Of a stretch of 64,000 nt of DNA, positions 50,929 through 59,470 are shown in pieces (positions within the stretch are counted from its first letter, which is position 1; each line of letters starts with the position of its first letter). A program made the position numbers and the translations under genes. The stretch covers positions 76,162-140,161 of the forward strand of contig JAEZNO010000002.1 of the NCBI GenBank assembly GCA_023441805.1, read 5' to 3'. The notes under the pieces were generated by a model. That model was given only the letters and a program-made list of their open reading frames with translations. It made no database searches and was not told where the DNA came from. The stretch comes from Bacteroidota bacterium (lineage in GTDB: Bacteria > Bacteroidota > Bacteroidia > Bacteroidales > Lentimicrobiaceae).

Positions 50929-52425
50929 TCAGGTGATTCCTAATTTATCGTAAGTCTCGAGTAGGCCATCCTGGTTATCAGTAATGATCATCAGTTTATC
51001 TCCATCCTTTAAGACGGTTTTGCCTGTTGGGACGAAGTACTTCTCATGGCGTTTAACCATTACTACAAGTGTGTTTTCAGGGAATGGCATGTCCATCAAC
51101 TGATTCCCGTTTTCTAACATTTTTTCTGACACCTCAATTTCGGTAGTCACCGATTTGATATCATTTGAAAAGTCAACATCAAAATTTCTCATTTTCATAA
51201 CCCGTTGACGTAAATCAACAAGCTTAAGCCAGTTTGCAATCAAGGGGAGAGAAGTTCCCTGTACAACTAATGAGACAAGAGTACAGAAAAATACAATATT
51301 AAATATAACCCTTGCATGAGGTACATTTTCAACTAATGGAAATATGGCAAAAATGATTGGTACAGCCCCTCTCAATCCTACCCACGACACATAGAATTTA
51401 TCCCTTACATGCATTTTCCGAAAAGGCAACAGACAAATTGCCACTGTAAGCGGACGGGCTATAAAAATCATCAGTAAACTTATAATCAGTCCGGGAACAA
51501 TTATGGGTAATAATTCGTGAGGATTAACAAGTAAGCCTAGTGTTAAGAACATGATCAACTGGAACATCCATGCCAGTCCATCAAAGAAGTTGAGTGACGA
51601 TCGTTTGTGAACAAATTTTGAATTGCCTATTACCAATCCTCCTACGTAAACAGCGAGAAATCCGTTGCCGTTGGCAAAATATGTTGCAGCATAAATGAAT
51701 ATACAAAAAGTAAATACCAGTATGGGGTATAATGAGTCGTTACCTATTTTAATATGGTTTATTATTCTGACTGCGAGTTTCCCAATTATAATCCCCATTG
51801 CAGCACCAATACCTAATTGTAATAATAGCTCACCTGCTACCATCCAATAATTGGGTTCGCTATTAGAATTAATTAAACTAATTAGTGTGATGACAAGAAT
51901 ATAAGCCATAGGGTCATTACTACCACTTTCAAGTTCAAGCATCGGCCTCAAATTATGTTTTAGTCGCAAGCCTTTTGAACGAAGAATTGAAAAAACTGAA
52001 GCCGAATCAGTTGAGGCCATTGTGGAGGCCATTAATAAGGAAGTCATGAATCCGATTCCTGCTGATGCCATTGTCATTCCCAATACCCACCAGATCAGAA
52101 TTCCGGTAACTATTGCTGTTAAGAAAACTCCAAGAGTAGCTAAAATTATTCCCTGAGAAATAACAGGTTTAATCTCTGAAATACTTGTATCTAATCCACC
52201 TGAGAAGAGTATTATACATAGTGCTACTGTTCCAATATTTTGTGCGGCATTAATATTCTCAAACTGGATACCCAATCCATCACTGCCAAAAAACATTCCC
52301 ACTGCCAAAAACAGCAATAAAGCAGGAACTCCATATTTTGAACTTGCTTTCCCGGCCAGTATACTTAGAAAGAACAAAACCGATACCACCAATAATACGA
52401 TCTCGATCGAAAAACCCATAGGCAT
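50929..52425 (-). CDS. K+/H+ antiporter, NhaP2/CvrA type
   Basis: The 498-residue protein is a CPA1-type cation/proton antiporter. About twelve spans include the core STDSASVFSILR and the ion-site region LELESGSNDPMAYIL (about 165-179), and WVGLRGAVPIIFAIFP. A C-terminal cytosolic RCK_C/TrkA_C-like domain (about 415-498, with MPFPENTLVVMVKRHEKYFVPTGKTVLKDGDKL in part) suggests gating by a ligand. Such proteins keep K+ and pH balance. A possible -7 box TATTTTAG lies just upstream, near 52448. Confidence 0.9.
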   Translation of the reverse strand: MPMGFSIEIVLLVVSVLFFLSILAGKASSKYGVPALLLFLAVGMFFGSDGLGIQFENINAAQNIGTVALCIILFSGGLDTSISEIKPVISQGIILATLGVFLTAIVTGILIWWVLGMTMASAGIGFMTSLLMASTMASTDSASVFSILRSKGLRLKHNLRPMLELESGSNDPMAYILVITLISLINSNSEPNYWMVAGELLLQLGIGAAMGIIIGKLAVRIINHIKIGNDSLYPILVFTFCIFIYAATYFANGNGFLAVYVGGLVIGNSKFVHKRSSLNFFDGLAWMFQLIMFLTLGLLVNPHELLPIIVPGLIISLLMIFIARPLTVAICLLPFRKMHVRDKFYVSWVGLRGAVPIIFAIFPLVENVPHARVIFNIVFFCTLVSLVVQGTSLPLIANWLKLVDLRQRVMKMRNFDVDFSNDIKSVTTEIEVSEKMLENGNQLMDMPFPENTLVVMVKRHEKYFVPTGKTVLKDGDKLMIITDNQDGLLETYDKLGIT

Positions 52426-52631
52426 AATTTATCAGGGGGCTAAAATAGTAAAAAAGAAAAAAACATCGTTTAATAAAATGATTTTAGACTTACAAAATTC
52501 AATGTCTCAATGTTAAAATGAGCATTGTCCTAAATTGGGAAAATTAAAATTTTTGTTTAAGTTTTCCATATTTATCTTCAACAAAACAGTCCTTTTTAGG
52601 GTAAAATTAAGTTAGTTTACGAGCTATTTTC

Positions 52632-52675
52632 TCTGCTATATGTCCGTACTAAGTCCGTACCAAGTCCGCTATAAG
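52632..52675. repeat. Four tandem 11-bp units
   Basis: TCTGCTATATG, TCCGTACTAAG, TCCGTACCAAG and TCCGCTATAAG start at 52632, 52643, 52654 and 52665, exactly 11 bp apart. A single reverse-complement copy of the last unit's core (TATAGCGG) lies at 52709-52716. The unit differs in sequence from the other two 11-bp loci but has the same period and copy number in the forward arm. Confidence 0.8.
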
Positions 52676-52840
52676 AGATATGAGTCTGGTTTGTTTAACT
52701 ATTCCTGGTATAGCGGGTGAGCAATGTTAAACATTACATAGTACAGACAAAGTACTTAGAAAGCCCATTTCGATTAGAATACTTTTGGGATAAGTTATGG
52801 GTTTATGAGTTCCGGGTTCTGTTCTTGGCCGCTCAGTGAC

Positions 52841-52903
52841 CATCGAAAACACCGAAACCGGCAAAACCATCGAAACAACCGAAACAATTGAAACAATCGA
52901 AAC
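52841..52903. repeat. Seven tandem 9-bp units ending CGAAAC
   Basis: Seven imperfect units (for example CATCGAAAC, AACCGAAAC, AATTGAAAC, AATCGAAAC) run in 9-bp steps from 52841 to 52903. The last three units and the following G are almost identical to 63398-63425, near the tmRNA gene. Confidence 0.85.
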
Positions 52904-52944
52904 GAGTGCAGACAATAATTGATTAAAAAAGAGGAAGTAACTGA

Positions 52945-52977
52945 TTGAACTTTATTAAAGAAATTGCATTATATTTG
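52945..52977 (+). promoter_or_regulatory. Promoter upstream of DUF4290-murA
   Basis: TATATTTG (52970-52977) matches the -7 consensus and is followed by CAGCGCC, like the ribosomal promoters here. The nearest TTG (52945-52947) is 22 nt upstream, so the -33 element is weak. It would give a leader of about 100 nt. Confidence 0.55.
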
Positions 52978-53084
52978 CAGCGCCTGTCTTGTTATCTCCT
53001 TTCAGGCCAACGTTCATTACCACATTAGTTTTTTTTATTTTATACCGGGAGTGCCCGTATCAACAACGTAAATTTTAATAAATA

Positions 53085-53747
53085 GTGGATTATAACAGCA
53101 CCCGCGAAAAGCTCATTATTCCTGAGTATGGTCGCAATTTACAAAAAATGGTCGCATACGTGCTGACTATTGGGGATCGTGAAAAGAGAACAAATCTCTG
53201 TAAAGCTCTCATAAACATCATGGCCCAACTACATCCTGAGCAGCGTGACACAGCTGATTACAGGCGGAAGCTATGGGATCATTTATATATCATATCCAAT
53301 TATAAGCTTGATGTCGACGGCCCGTTCCCTCCTCCCATACCTGAAGATCATTTAGGTAAACCGGCACGAATTCCTTATCCGCAAGAGAACATTAAATTCA
53401 GACCTTATGGCAAAAACATTGCCAAGATGATTGAAAAGGCTACGACTTTTGAAGAAGGTGCTGAAAAGGATGCATTGGTCAAGAACATTGCCAATCATTT
53501 GAAGAAATCATACCTTAACTGGAACCGCGATTCAGTAAATGATGAGTTGATACATGACCATCTGGCTGAACTATCGCATGGTAAACTCAAGCTAAGTGAA
53601 GATACCAAACTCACTCATACCCACGAGTTGTTAGCCCGTAACGGTGGGCAACCAAGTAACTCTTCAATGCCACAAAAGAGGAAAAAATTCAATCCAAAAG
53701 GCAAGAACATGAGTTACATTGACATGAGAAACCGTAAAAAGAACTAA
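53085..53747 (+). CDS. DUF4290-family protein
   Basis: The 220-residue protein begins MDYNSTREKLIIPEYGRN, the typical opening of the Bacteroidota-specific DUF4290 family. The helical core contains HLYIISNYKLDVDGPFPPP, and a basic tail ends KKFNPKGKNMSYIDMRNRKKN. It is probably cytoplasmic; function unknown. GTG at 53085 is used because no ATG fits the family N-terminus. It lies 36 nt before murA, an association that suggests shared expression with cell-wall synthesis. Confidence 0.85.
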   Translation: MDYNSTREKLIIPEYGRNLQKMVAYVLTIGDREKRTNLCKALINIMAQLHPEQRDTADYRRKLWDHLYIISNYKLDVDGPFPPPIPEDHLGKPARIPYPQENIKFRPYGKNIAKMIEKATTFEEGAEKDALVKNIANHLKKSYLNWNRDSVNDELIHDHLAELSHGKLKLSEDTKLTHTHELLARNGGQPSNSSMPQKRKKFNPKGKNMSYIDMRNRKKN

Positions 53748-53783
53748 CTTGCCCCCTGATTCATAGCATTAATAGCTTGACTT

Positions 53784-55091
53784 ATGGGTTCATTTATTAT
53801 TGAGGGAGGGTGTAAACTCTCCGGCGAGATTACTCCGCAAGGAGCCAAAAACGAAGCATTACAAATTCTTTGTGCTGTTTTATTAACCTCTGAAAAGGTT
53901 ACTATTCATAATATCCCCGACATTCTGGACGTAAATAAGCTGATTGAGCTTTTGGCAGGAATGGGTGTCAATGTTGAAAAGCTTGGTGATGGCAGTTACA
54001 GTTTCCAGGCTGCTGATGTTAACCTCGATTACCTTAAATCAACAGAGTTTCGTAAAAAAGGCGGAGGTCTGCGAGGATCAGTCATGTTAATCGGCCCACT
54101 CCTTGCCAGATTCGGCAAAGCATATATGCCACACCCTGGTGGTGATAAAATAGGTCGCCGGCGTTTGGATACACACTTCATTGGATTACAAAATCTTGGG
54201 GCCAAATTCGATTTTGAAGATGTCAACACCTTCTATAGTGTTACAGCTAATGAATTGAGAGGCACATATATGCTGCTCGACGAGGCTTCGGTAACCGGTA
54301 CAGCTAACATTATCATGGCTGCCGTAATGGCAAAAGGTACTACTACGATCTTCAATGCAGCCTGCGAGCCTTACCTTGTGCAACTCTGTCGTATGCTTAA
54401 CCGGATGGGGGCAAACATATCAGGTGTTGGCTCAAACCTGCTGACCATTGAAGGTGTGGATAGTTTAAAAGGAACAGAACACACCATGCTGCCCGACATG
54501 ATTGAAATAGGCAGCTTTATTGGCATGGCTGCAATGACATGCTCGAATATTACAATTAAGAATGTTCATTACAGAGAATTGGGAATAATACCTGATGTTT
54601 TCAGAAGATTGGGCATTAAACTGCAGGTAAGTGGCGATGATATTATAATACCCGGACAGGAAAATTATCAGGTCGATACTTTTATGGATGGATCGATAAT
54701 GACTATTGCCGATTCACCATGGCCAGGGTTCACTCCCGACCTTGTGAGTATCGCTTTAGTGGTGGCAACTCAGGCCAAAGGAAGTGTCCTCATTCATCAA
54801 AAAATGTTTGAAAGTCGGCTCTTTTTTGTGGATAAGCTCATAGAAATGGGTGCTCAGATAATTCTATGCGATCCTCACAGGGCGACTGTAATCGGACTTA
54901 ACCGACAAATCATGCTTCGAGGCATTACAATGGCATCGCCCGATATCCGTGCCGGTGTTGCTTTGCTAATTGCTGCTATGTCGGCTAAAGGTACGAGCCG
55001 AATTGATAACATTGAACAAATCGATCGCGGGTACCAAAATATTGACTCACGATTAAATGCTATGGGAGCTAAAATCGAACGAGTTAACTGA
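53784..55091 (+). CDS. murA: UDP-N-acetylglucosamine 1-carboxyvinyltransferase, Asp-type
   Basis: MurA transfers enolpyruvate from PEP to UDP-GlcNAc, the first committed step of peptidoglycan synthesis. The 435-residue protein has the conserved Lys22-Asn23 in QGAKNEAL and the EPSP-synthase double-domain fold. The loop that in E. coli carries Cys115 reads PHPGGDKIGRRRLD, so Asp121 replaces the Cys alkylated by fosfomycin. Asp-type MurA enzymes are active and fosfomycin-insensitive. It is followed by grpE after 102 nt. Confidence 0.95.
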   Translation: MGSFIIEGGCKLSGEITPQGAKNEALQILCAVLLTSEKVTIHNIPDILDVNKLIELLAGMGVNVEKLGDGSYSFQAADVNLDYLKSTEFRKKGGGLRGSVMLIGPLLARFGKAYMPHPGGDKIGRRRLDTHFIGLQNLGAKFDFEDVNTFYSVTANELRGTYMLLDEASVTGTANIIMAAVMAKGTTTIFNAACEPYLVQLCRMLNRMGANISGVGSNLLTIEGVDSLKGTEHTMLPDMIEIGSFIGMAAMTCSNITIKNVHYRELGIIPDVFRRLGIKLQVSGDDIIIPGQENYQVDTFMDGSIMTIADSPWPGFTPDLVSIALVVATQAKGSVLIHQKMFESRLFFVDKLIEMGAQIILCDPHRATVIGLNRQIMLRGITMASPDIRAGVALLIAAMSAKGTSRIDNIEQIDRGYQNIDSRLNAMGAKIERVN

Positions 55092-55193
55092 CAATGATTT
55101 AACTGACAAATTGTCGCATTTATTAGTAATGGCAAACAATTTGTACTCAAGCTGAGTGCTAACTCCTTATAGCTTTATTTATTATATATTGAC

Positions 55194-55784
55194 ATGAAAC
55201 AACGCAAGAAACACGAAGAAGCATCAGACAGTTCTGCTAATAAAGCATCTGAAATTAATGAACCTGAACTAACAGATAATACAACCAAGACAAAAGAAAA
55301 AGATAGCGAAGCAAAACAAGAAAGTAAATCAGCTGAGGAACTGGTCGCACTTCAGAATAAATATAATGAGATGAACGACAAGTACCTTCGTCTCTATTCT
55401 GAGTTCGACAATTTTAGGAAAAGAGTTGTTAAGGAGAAGATAGAACTGAGCAAAACGGCCACAAGCGATGTCATTACAGATTTGCTTGTAATACTTGATG
55501 ATTTTGAAAGAGCAATAACAGCCTTTGAAAAAGTAGACACTGTTGAACCGGTTAAGGAAGGCACTATTTTGATTTACAATAAATTCAAGAATAACTTGAA
55601 CCAGAAAGGTCTGGCTGAAATAGAAGCATTGGGTAAAGTATTTGATACTGATTTCCATGAAGCCATAGCAAATATACCGGCTACATCGGAAGAGCAGAAA
55701 AATAAGGTAATCGACGTAACCCAAAAGGGTTATACATTGAATGGCAAAGTGATCAGGTTTGCCAAGGTGGTCGTCGGGATATAG
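55194..55784 (+). CDS. grpE: Nucleotide exchange factor GrpE
   Basis: GrpE releases ADP from DnaK. The 196-residue protein has an acidic, Lys/Glu-rich N-terminus (about 1-50), a long coiled coil (YNEMNDKYLRLYSEFDNFRKR, about 61-80) and the C-terminal beta domain ending GYTLNGKVIRFAKVVVG. It is paired with dnaJ 55 nt downstream. dnaK itself is not in the window. Confidence 0.96.
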   Translation: MKQRKKHEEASDSSANKASEINEPELTDNTTKTKEKDSEAKQESKSAEELVALQNKYNEMNDKYLRLYSEFDNFRKRVVKEKIELSKTATSDVITDLLVILDDFERAITAFEKVDTVEPVKEGTILIYNKFKNNLNQKGLAEIEALGKVFDTDFHEAIANIPATSEEQKNKVIDVTQKGYTLNGKVIRFAKVVVGI

Positions 55785-55839
55785 ACAACCTATGTGAGAA
55801 GATATACAGCCGTGAGGCTCATGCAGAGAATCGATTCAA

Positions 55840-57003
55840 ATGAGAGCAGATACAGTGACTAAAAGAGACTATTATGAAGTGCTGGGAGTGCCAAAGAATG
55901 CCGGTGAAGCCGAAATAAAAAAGGCGTACCGGAAATTGGCATTGCAATATCACCCTGATAAAAACCCCGGAAATAAAGAAGCTGAAGAGAAGTTCAAAGA
56001 AGCAGCCGAAGCATATGAAGTATTAAGCAACGCTGAAAAACGTGCACGCTATGATCAATTCGGCCATGATGGAATGCGCGGTGGCCCGGGTGGTTTCGGT
56101 GGTGGCGGTATGAGTATGGAAGACATCTTCAGTCAGTTCGGTGACATTTTCGGAAGTGCATTTGGTGGTGGCTTTAGCGGTTTTGGTGGTGGTGGAACCC
56201 GGCGAAGAGTGAATAAGGGTACCGACTTACGTGTAAAGGTTAAATTAACCCTCCAGGAAATAGCTAAAGGTGTTGAAAAGAAAATAAAAGTCAATAAACT
56301 GGTTTCATGCAAAAAATGTAGTGGAACAGGAGCTGCTGACAGTTCATCATTCAGCACATGTCAACATTGCCATGGTACCGGTCAGATTACGCGTGTTACC
56401 AACACTTTCCTTGGACAAATGCAAACATCTTCAACCTGTCCCTACTGTAATGGAGAGGGACGTACCATTACCAGGAGATGTGATAATTGCGGCGGAAGTG
56501 GAACAATCAAAGATGAAGAAATTATCAGCCTCAATATACCGGCCGGAGTTACCGATGGAATACAACTTTCAGTCGGTGGCAAAGGTAATGCAGCTCCACG
56601 GGGCGGTGTGCCGGGCAATCTGATAGTGCAAATCGAAGAAATACCTCATCCTGAACTCATTCGCGATGGCACAAACGTTCTTTATGATCACTATATTAGC
56701 TTCCCTGATGCAGCCCTTGGAACGTATATTGAGGTACCAACCATTGATGGCAGGGTACGAATAAAAATTGATCCCGGAACTCAGGGCGGTAAAGTATTAC
56801 GATTAAAGGGAAAAGGTATTCCTTCACTGAACAGCTACGAAAAAGGTGACCAGTTGATCAATATAAACGTCTGGACACCAAAGAATTTATCACGTCAGGA
56901 AGAGGAACTCCTTGAGAAACTGAAATCATCTGAAAACTTCAAACCACATCCTACTTCACGGGATAAATCATTTTTTGAAAGAATGAAAGAGTATTTTCAG
57001 TAA
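55840..57003 (+). CDS. dnaJ: Chaperone protein DnaJ
   Basis: DnaJ delivers substrates to DnaK and stimulates its ATPase. The 387-residue protein has a J domain with HPD (in YHPDKNPG, about residue 38), a Gly/Phe-rich linker (about 78-125), four CxxCxGxG zinc repeats (CKKCSGTG, CQHCHGTG, CPYCNGEG, CDNCGGSG) and C-terminal substrate-binding domains. The start is ATG 55840; a GTG at 55855 would give MTKRDYYEVLGV, closer to the family N-terminus, and is a real alternative. Confidence 0.96.
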   Translation: MRADTVTKRDYYEVLGVPKNAGEAEIKKAYRKLALQYHPDKNPGNKEAEEKFKEAAEAYEVLSNAEKRARYDQFGHDGMRGGPGGFGGGGMSMEDIFSQFGDIFGSAFGGGFSGFGGGGTRRRVNKGTDLRVKVKLTLQEIAKGVEKKIKVNKLVSCKKCSGTGAADSSSFSTCQHCHGTGQITRVTNTFLGQMQTSSTCPYCNGEGRTITRRCDNCGGSGTIKDEEIISLNIPAGVTDGIQLSVGGKGNAAPRGGVPGNLIVQIEEIPHPELIRDGTNVLYDHYISFPDAALGTYIEVPTIDGRVRIKIDPGTQGGKVLRLKGKGIPSLNSYEKGDQLININVWTPKNLSRQEEELLEKLKSSENFKPHPTSRDKSFFERMKEYFQ

Positions 57004-57021
57004 TTTTGTCTGAAGTCAAAT

Positions 57022-57064
57022 AAAAAGGGGATAGATGATCAAGATGCATCATCCCCTTTTGTTC
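57022..57064 (+). terminator. Intrinsic terminator after dnaJ
   Basis: AAAAAGGGGAT at 57022-57032 pairs with ATCCCCTTTT ending at 57060, with an inner ATGA/TCAT stem, followed by GTTC. It lies 19 nt after dnaJ and separates it from the ABC transporter genes. Confidence 0.75.
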
Positions 57065-57086
57065 ATAATCATCAACCCAATACTAT

Positions 57087-58046
57087 ATGATTATTTTTTC
57101 AACAAGGAATGTTACTAAGAGATATGCTAATCACACTGCTCTGAGCAACGTAAGCCTCGACATTCCCCGTCAAAGTATCTTTGGCCTGCTTGGACCCAAT
57201 GGCGCAGGTAAAACATCATTCATCAGAATCATTAATCAAATCACAGCTCCCGACGAAGGCGAGCTTTTTTTTAACGGTCAAAAGCTTTCACCAGCACATA
57301 TCGGACTAATAGGATATTTGCCTGAAGAACGAGGTCTCTACAAGAAAATGAAAGTCGGTGAGCAGGCGTTGTACCTTGCTCAACTCAAAGGAGTTAGCAA
57401 GCACGATGCCTTACGTAAACTAAAAATCCTATTCGAAAAATTTGACATTACAGACTGGTGGAATCGGAAAGTTGAAGAACTTTCGAAGGGAATGCAACAA
57501 AAGGTTCAGTTCATTGTCACCATTATTCACGAGCCTGACCTGCTGATATTTGACGAACCTTTTAGCGGATTTGACCCTATAAATGTCAATTTACTGAAGA
57601 GTGAGATTCTTGATTTGCAGCGCAGCGGAAGTACAATAATTTTCTCAACCCACAATATGGCATCAGTTGAAGAATTATGCGACAACATTGCTTTGATAAA
57701 TAATTCACATAAGATATTAGATGGCAGGGTAAAGGACATCAAAAACACTTATAAGACAAACACATTTTCAGTTTCGTACACAGGTGATTTAACATCTTTA
57801 AGGCCATATCTTCCGACAGGCTCTGAACTTATAAGCAATGAGGCTGATGATAATATATACACTGCTGTTATCCGACTTGCTAAGGATGTCAATCCCAACG
57901 AACTCATATCCTCCCTCCTGCCACAAGTGACCATTATAGGATTTAATGAAATAATTCCTACCATGAATGAGATTTTCATTAAAACAGTTAAAGCTGCCGG
58001 AGAATATCTTCCTGAAGAATCAACACTAAATGCACTTAAATACTGA
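57087..58046 (+). CDS. ABC-2 type transporter, ATP-binding protein
   Basis: The 319-residue protein has Walker A GPNGAGKTS (about 37-45), signature LSKGMQQK, Walker B LLIFDEPFSGFDP and the H-loop STHNMAS. A C-terminal DUF4162-type extension (about 225-319) is common in NatA-like exporters. It pairs with the permease 6 nt downstream. Confidence 0.92.
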   Translation: MIIFSTRNVTKRYANHTALSNVSLDIPRQSIFGLLGPNGAGKTSFIRIINQITAPDEGELFFNGQKLSPAHIGLIGYLPEERGLYKKMKVGEQALYLAQLKGVSKHDALRKLKILFEKFDITDWWNRKVEELSKGMQQKVQFIVTIIHEPDLLIFDEPFSGFDPINVNLLKSEILDLQRSGSTIIFSTHNMASVEELCDNIALINNSHKILDGRVKDIKNTYKTNTFSVSYTGDLTSLRPYLPTGSELISNEADDNIYTAVIRLAKDVNPNELISSLLPQVTIIGFNEIIPTMNEIFIKTVKAAGEYLPEESTLNALKY

Positions 58047-58052
58047 TCGGCC

Positions 58053-59465
58053 ATGAATAAGATAATGCTTGTAATTCAGCGGGAATACCTGTCAAGAGTT
58101 CAAAAGAAATCATTTATTGTAATGACAATCCTTGGTCCAATTTTAATGGCTGCTCTTTTCATTGTTCCGGTCATATTGTCACAAATGACTGATGAAACAA
58201 AGAAAGTGCACATACTGGACGAAACAGGATGGTTCCATCAGAAATTTGAAAGCTCTGACAGATTTGAATTTGATAATGTATATACTGATCTGGAGACTGC
58301 AAAGAAGAACCTCACTGACCAGGGAGGGTATGCTCTGGTTTACATTCCAAAGACAGAAGTTGCCATTCCGACCTCAGGGATGATTTTTAGTCGAAAACCG
58401 GTGAGTGTTGATCTGAAGGGTTACATCTCAAATGTAATGACTAAAGAAGTAGAACAGCAAAAGCTAAGTGCTGAAATTTACAAGGAAATCAGCAAAAGTA
58501 ACAAAACAGGTGTGTCGTCGAATGGTGACTCATTAACACCTGAAAACATCAGGAGTAGCGAGATTTTCAAGAACATTAAAACTGATATCAATCTGACCTC
58601 TATACAGATAAAAGAAGAAGGAAAAGAGCAGAAAAGCTATGCTGAAGCAAGCATGGGTGTTGGAATGTTTGCCGGTATCCTTATTTACTTCTTTATTTTC
58701 CTGTTCGGAGCACAAGTAATGCGGGGTGTAATTGAAGAAAAGGTAAGCCGCATCGTCGAAGTGGTTATATCGTCAATAAAACCCTTCCAGTTGATGATGG
58801 GAAAGATAGTTGGTGTAGCACTTGTCGGATTAACTCAGTTTATGTTATGGGTGGTATTAACACTACTGATTGTCACAGTATTCCAGGCATCAATGCCTGA
58901 CACCTTAAAGAAAACAACCGAAACTGAAGTATTTCAATCAGGCACTAACCGAATCCCCGGGATGGATAATATTCAGACTCCCCAGGAAGAAGAAGCTCCA
59001 CAGGGAACCATGTCGATCATTGCTGAAGCATTGGGTACCATCAACTATGGTGTTATGATTTTTTCTTTCCTGTTTTATTTCCTTGCAGGTTATTTACTTT
59101 ACGGAGCAATGTTTGCCGCTATCGGTGCTGCAGTCGACAATGAGACGGATACTCAGCAATTTATGATGCCTGTAACCGTACCACTGATACTTGCCATCGT
59201 AATGGCTCAGTTTGTCATAACCAATCCTGACGGCCCGATTGCCTTCTGGTTTTCAATTATACCATTCACATCACCAATTATCATGATGATACGAATTCCA
59301 TTTGGAGTACCTTATTGGGAACTTGTATTATCAATGGCAATACTTACACTATCATTTATAGGTGCTGTTTGGATGGCAGGACGAATCTATCGTACAGGCA
59401 TTCTGATGTATGGTAAGAAAGTTTCGTACACCGAATTATGGAAATGGCTCTTTTATAAAGGATAA
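58053..59465 (+). CDS. ABC-2 type transporter permease, NatB-like
   Basis: The 470-residue membrane protein has an N-terminal span (about 20-40), a large extracytoplasmic loop (about 45-205), then five to six spans with EEKVSRIVEVVISSIKPFQLMMGK between them, the signature of NatB-like sodium or multidrug exporters. The cargo is unknown. It lies between the ATPase and a response regulator in an apparent three-gene operon. Confidence 0.88.
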   Translation: MNKIMLVIQREYLSRVQKKSFIVMTILGPILMAALFIVPVILSQMTDETKKVHILDETGWFHQKFESSDRFEFDNVYTDLETAKKNLTDQGGYALVYIPKTEVAIPTSGMIFSRKPVSVDLKGYISNVMTKEVEQQKLSAEIYKEISKSNKTGVSSNGDSLTPENIRSSEIFKNIKTDINLTSIQIKEEGKEQKSYAEASMGVGMFAGILIYFFIFLFGAQVMRGVIEEKVSRIVEVVISSIKPFQLMMGKIVGVALVGLTQFMLWVVLTLLIVTVFQASMPDTLKKTTETEVFQSGTNRIPGMDNIQTPQEEEAPQGTMSIIAEALGTINYGVMIFSFLFYFLAGYLLYGAMFAAIGAAVDNETDTQQFMMPVTVPLILAIVMAQFVITNPDGPIAFWFSIIPFTSPIIMMIRIPFGVPYWELVLSMAILTLSFIGAVWMAGRIYRTGILMYGKKVSYTELWKWLFYKG

Positions 59466-59470
59466 CAGCT

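Noticed and set aside
52727..52915. Minus-strand 62-codon frame with a repeating Val-Ser-Ile pattern
   Set aside because: The pattern is the in-frame reading of the 9-bp DNA repeat at 52841-52903. No family resemblance or promoter supports a gene.
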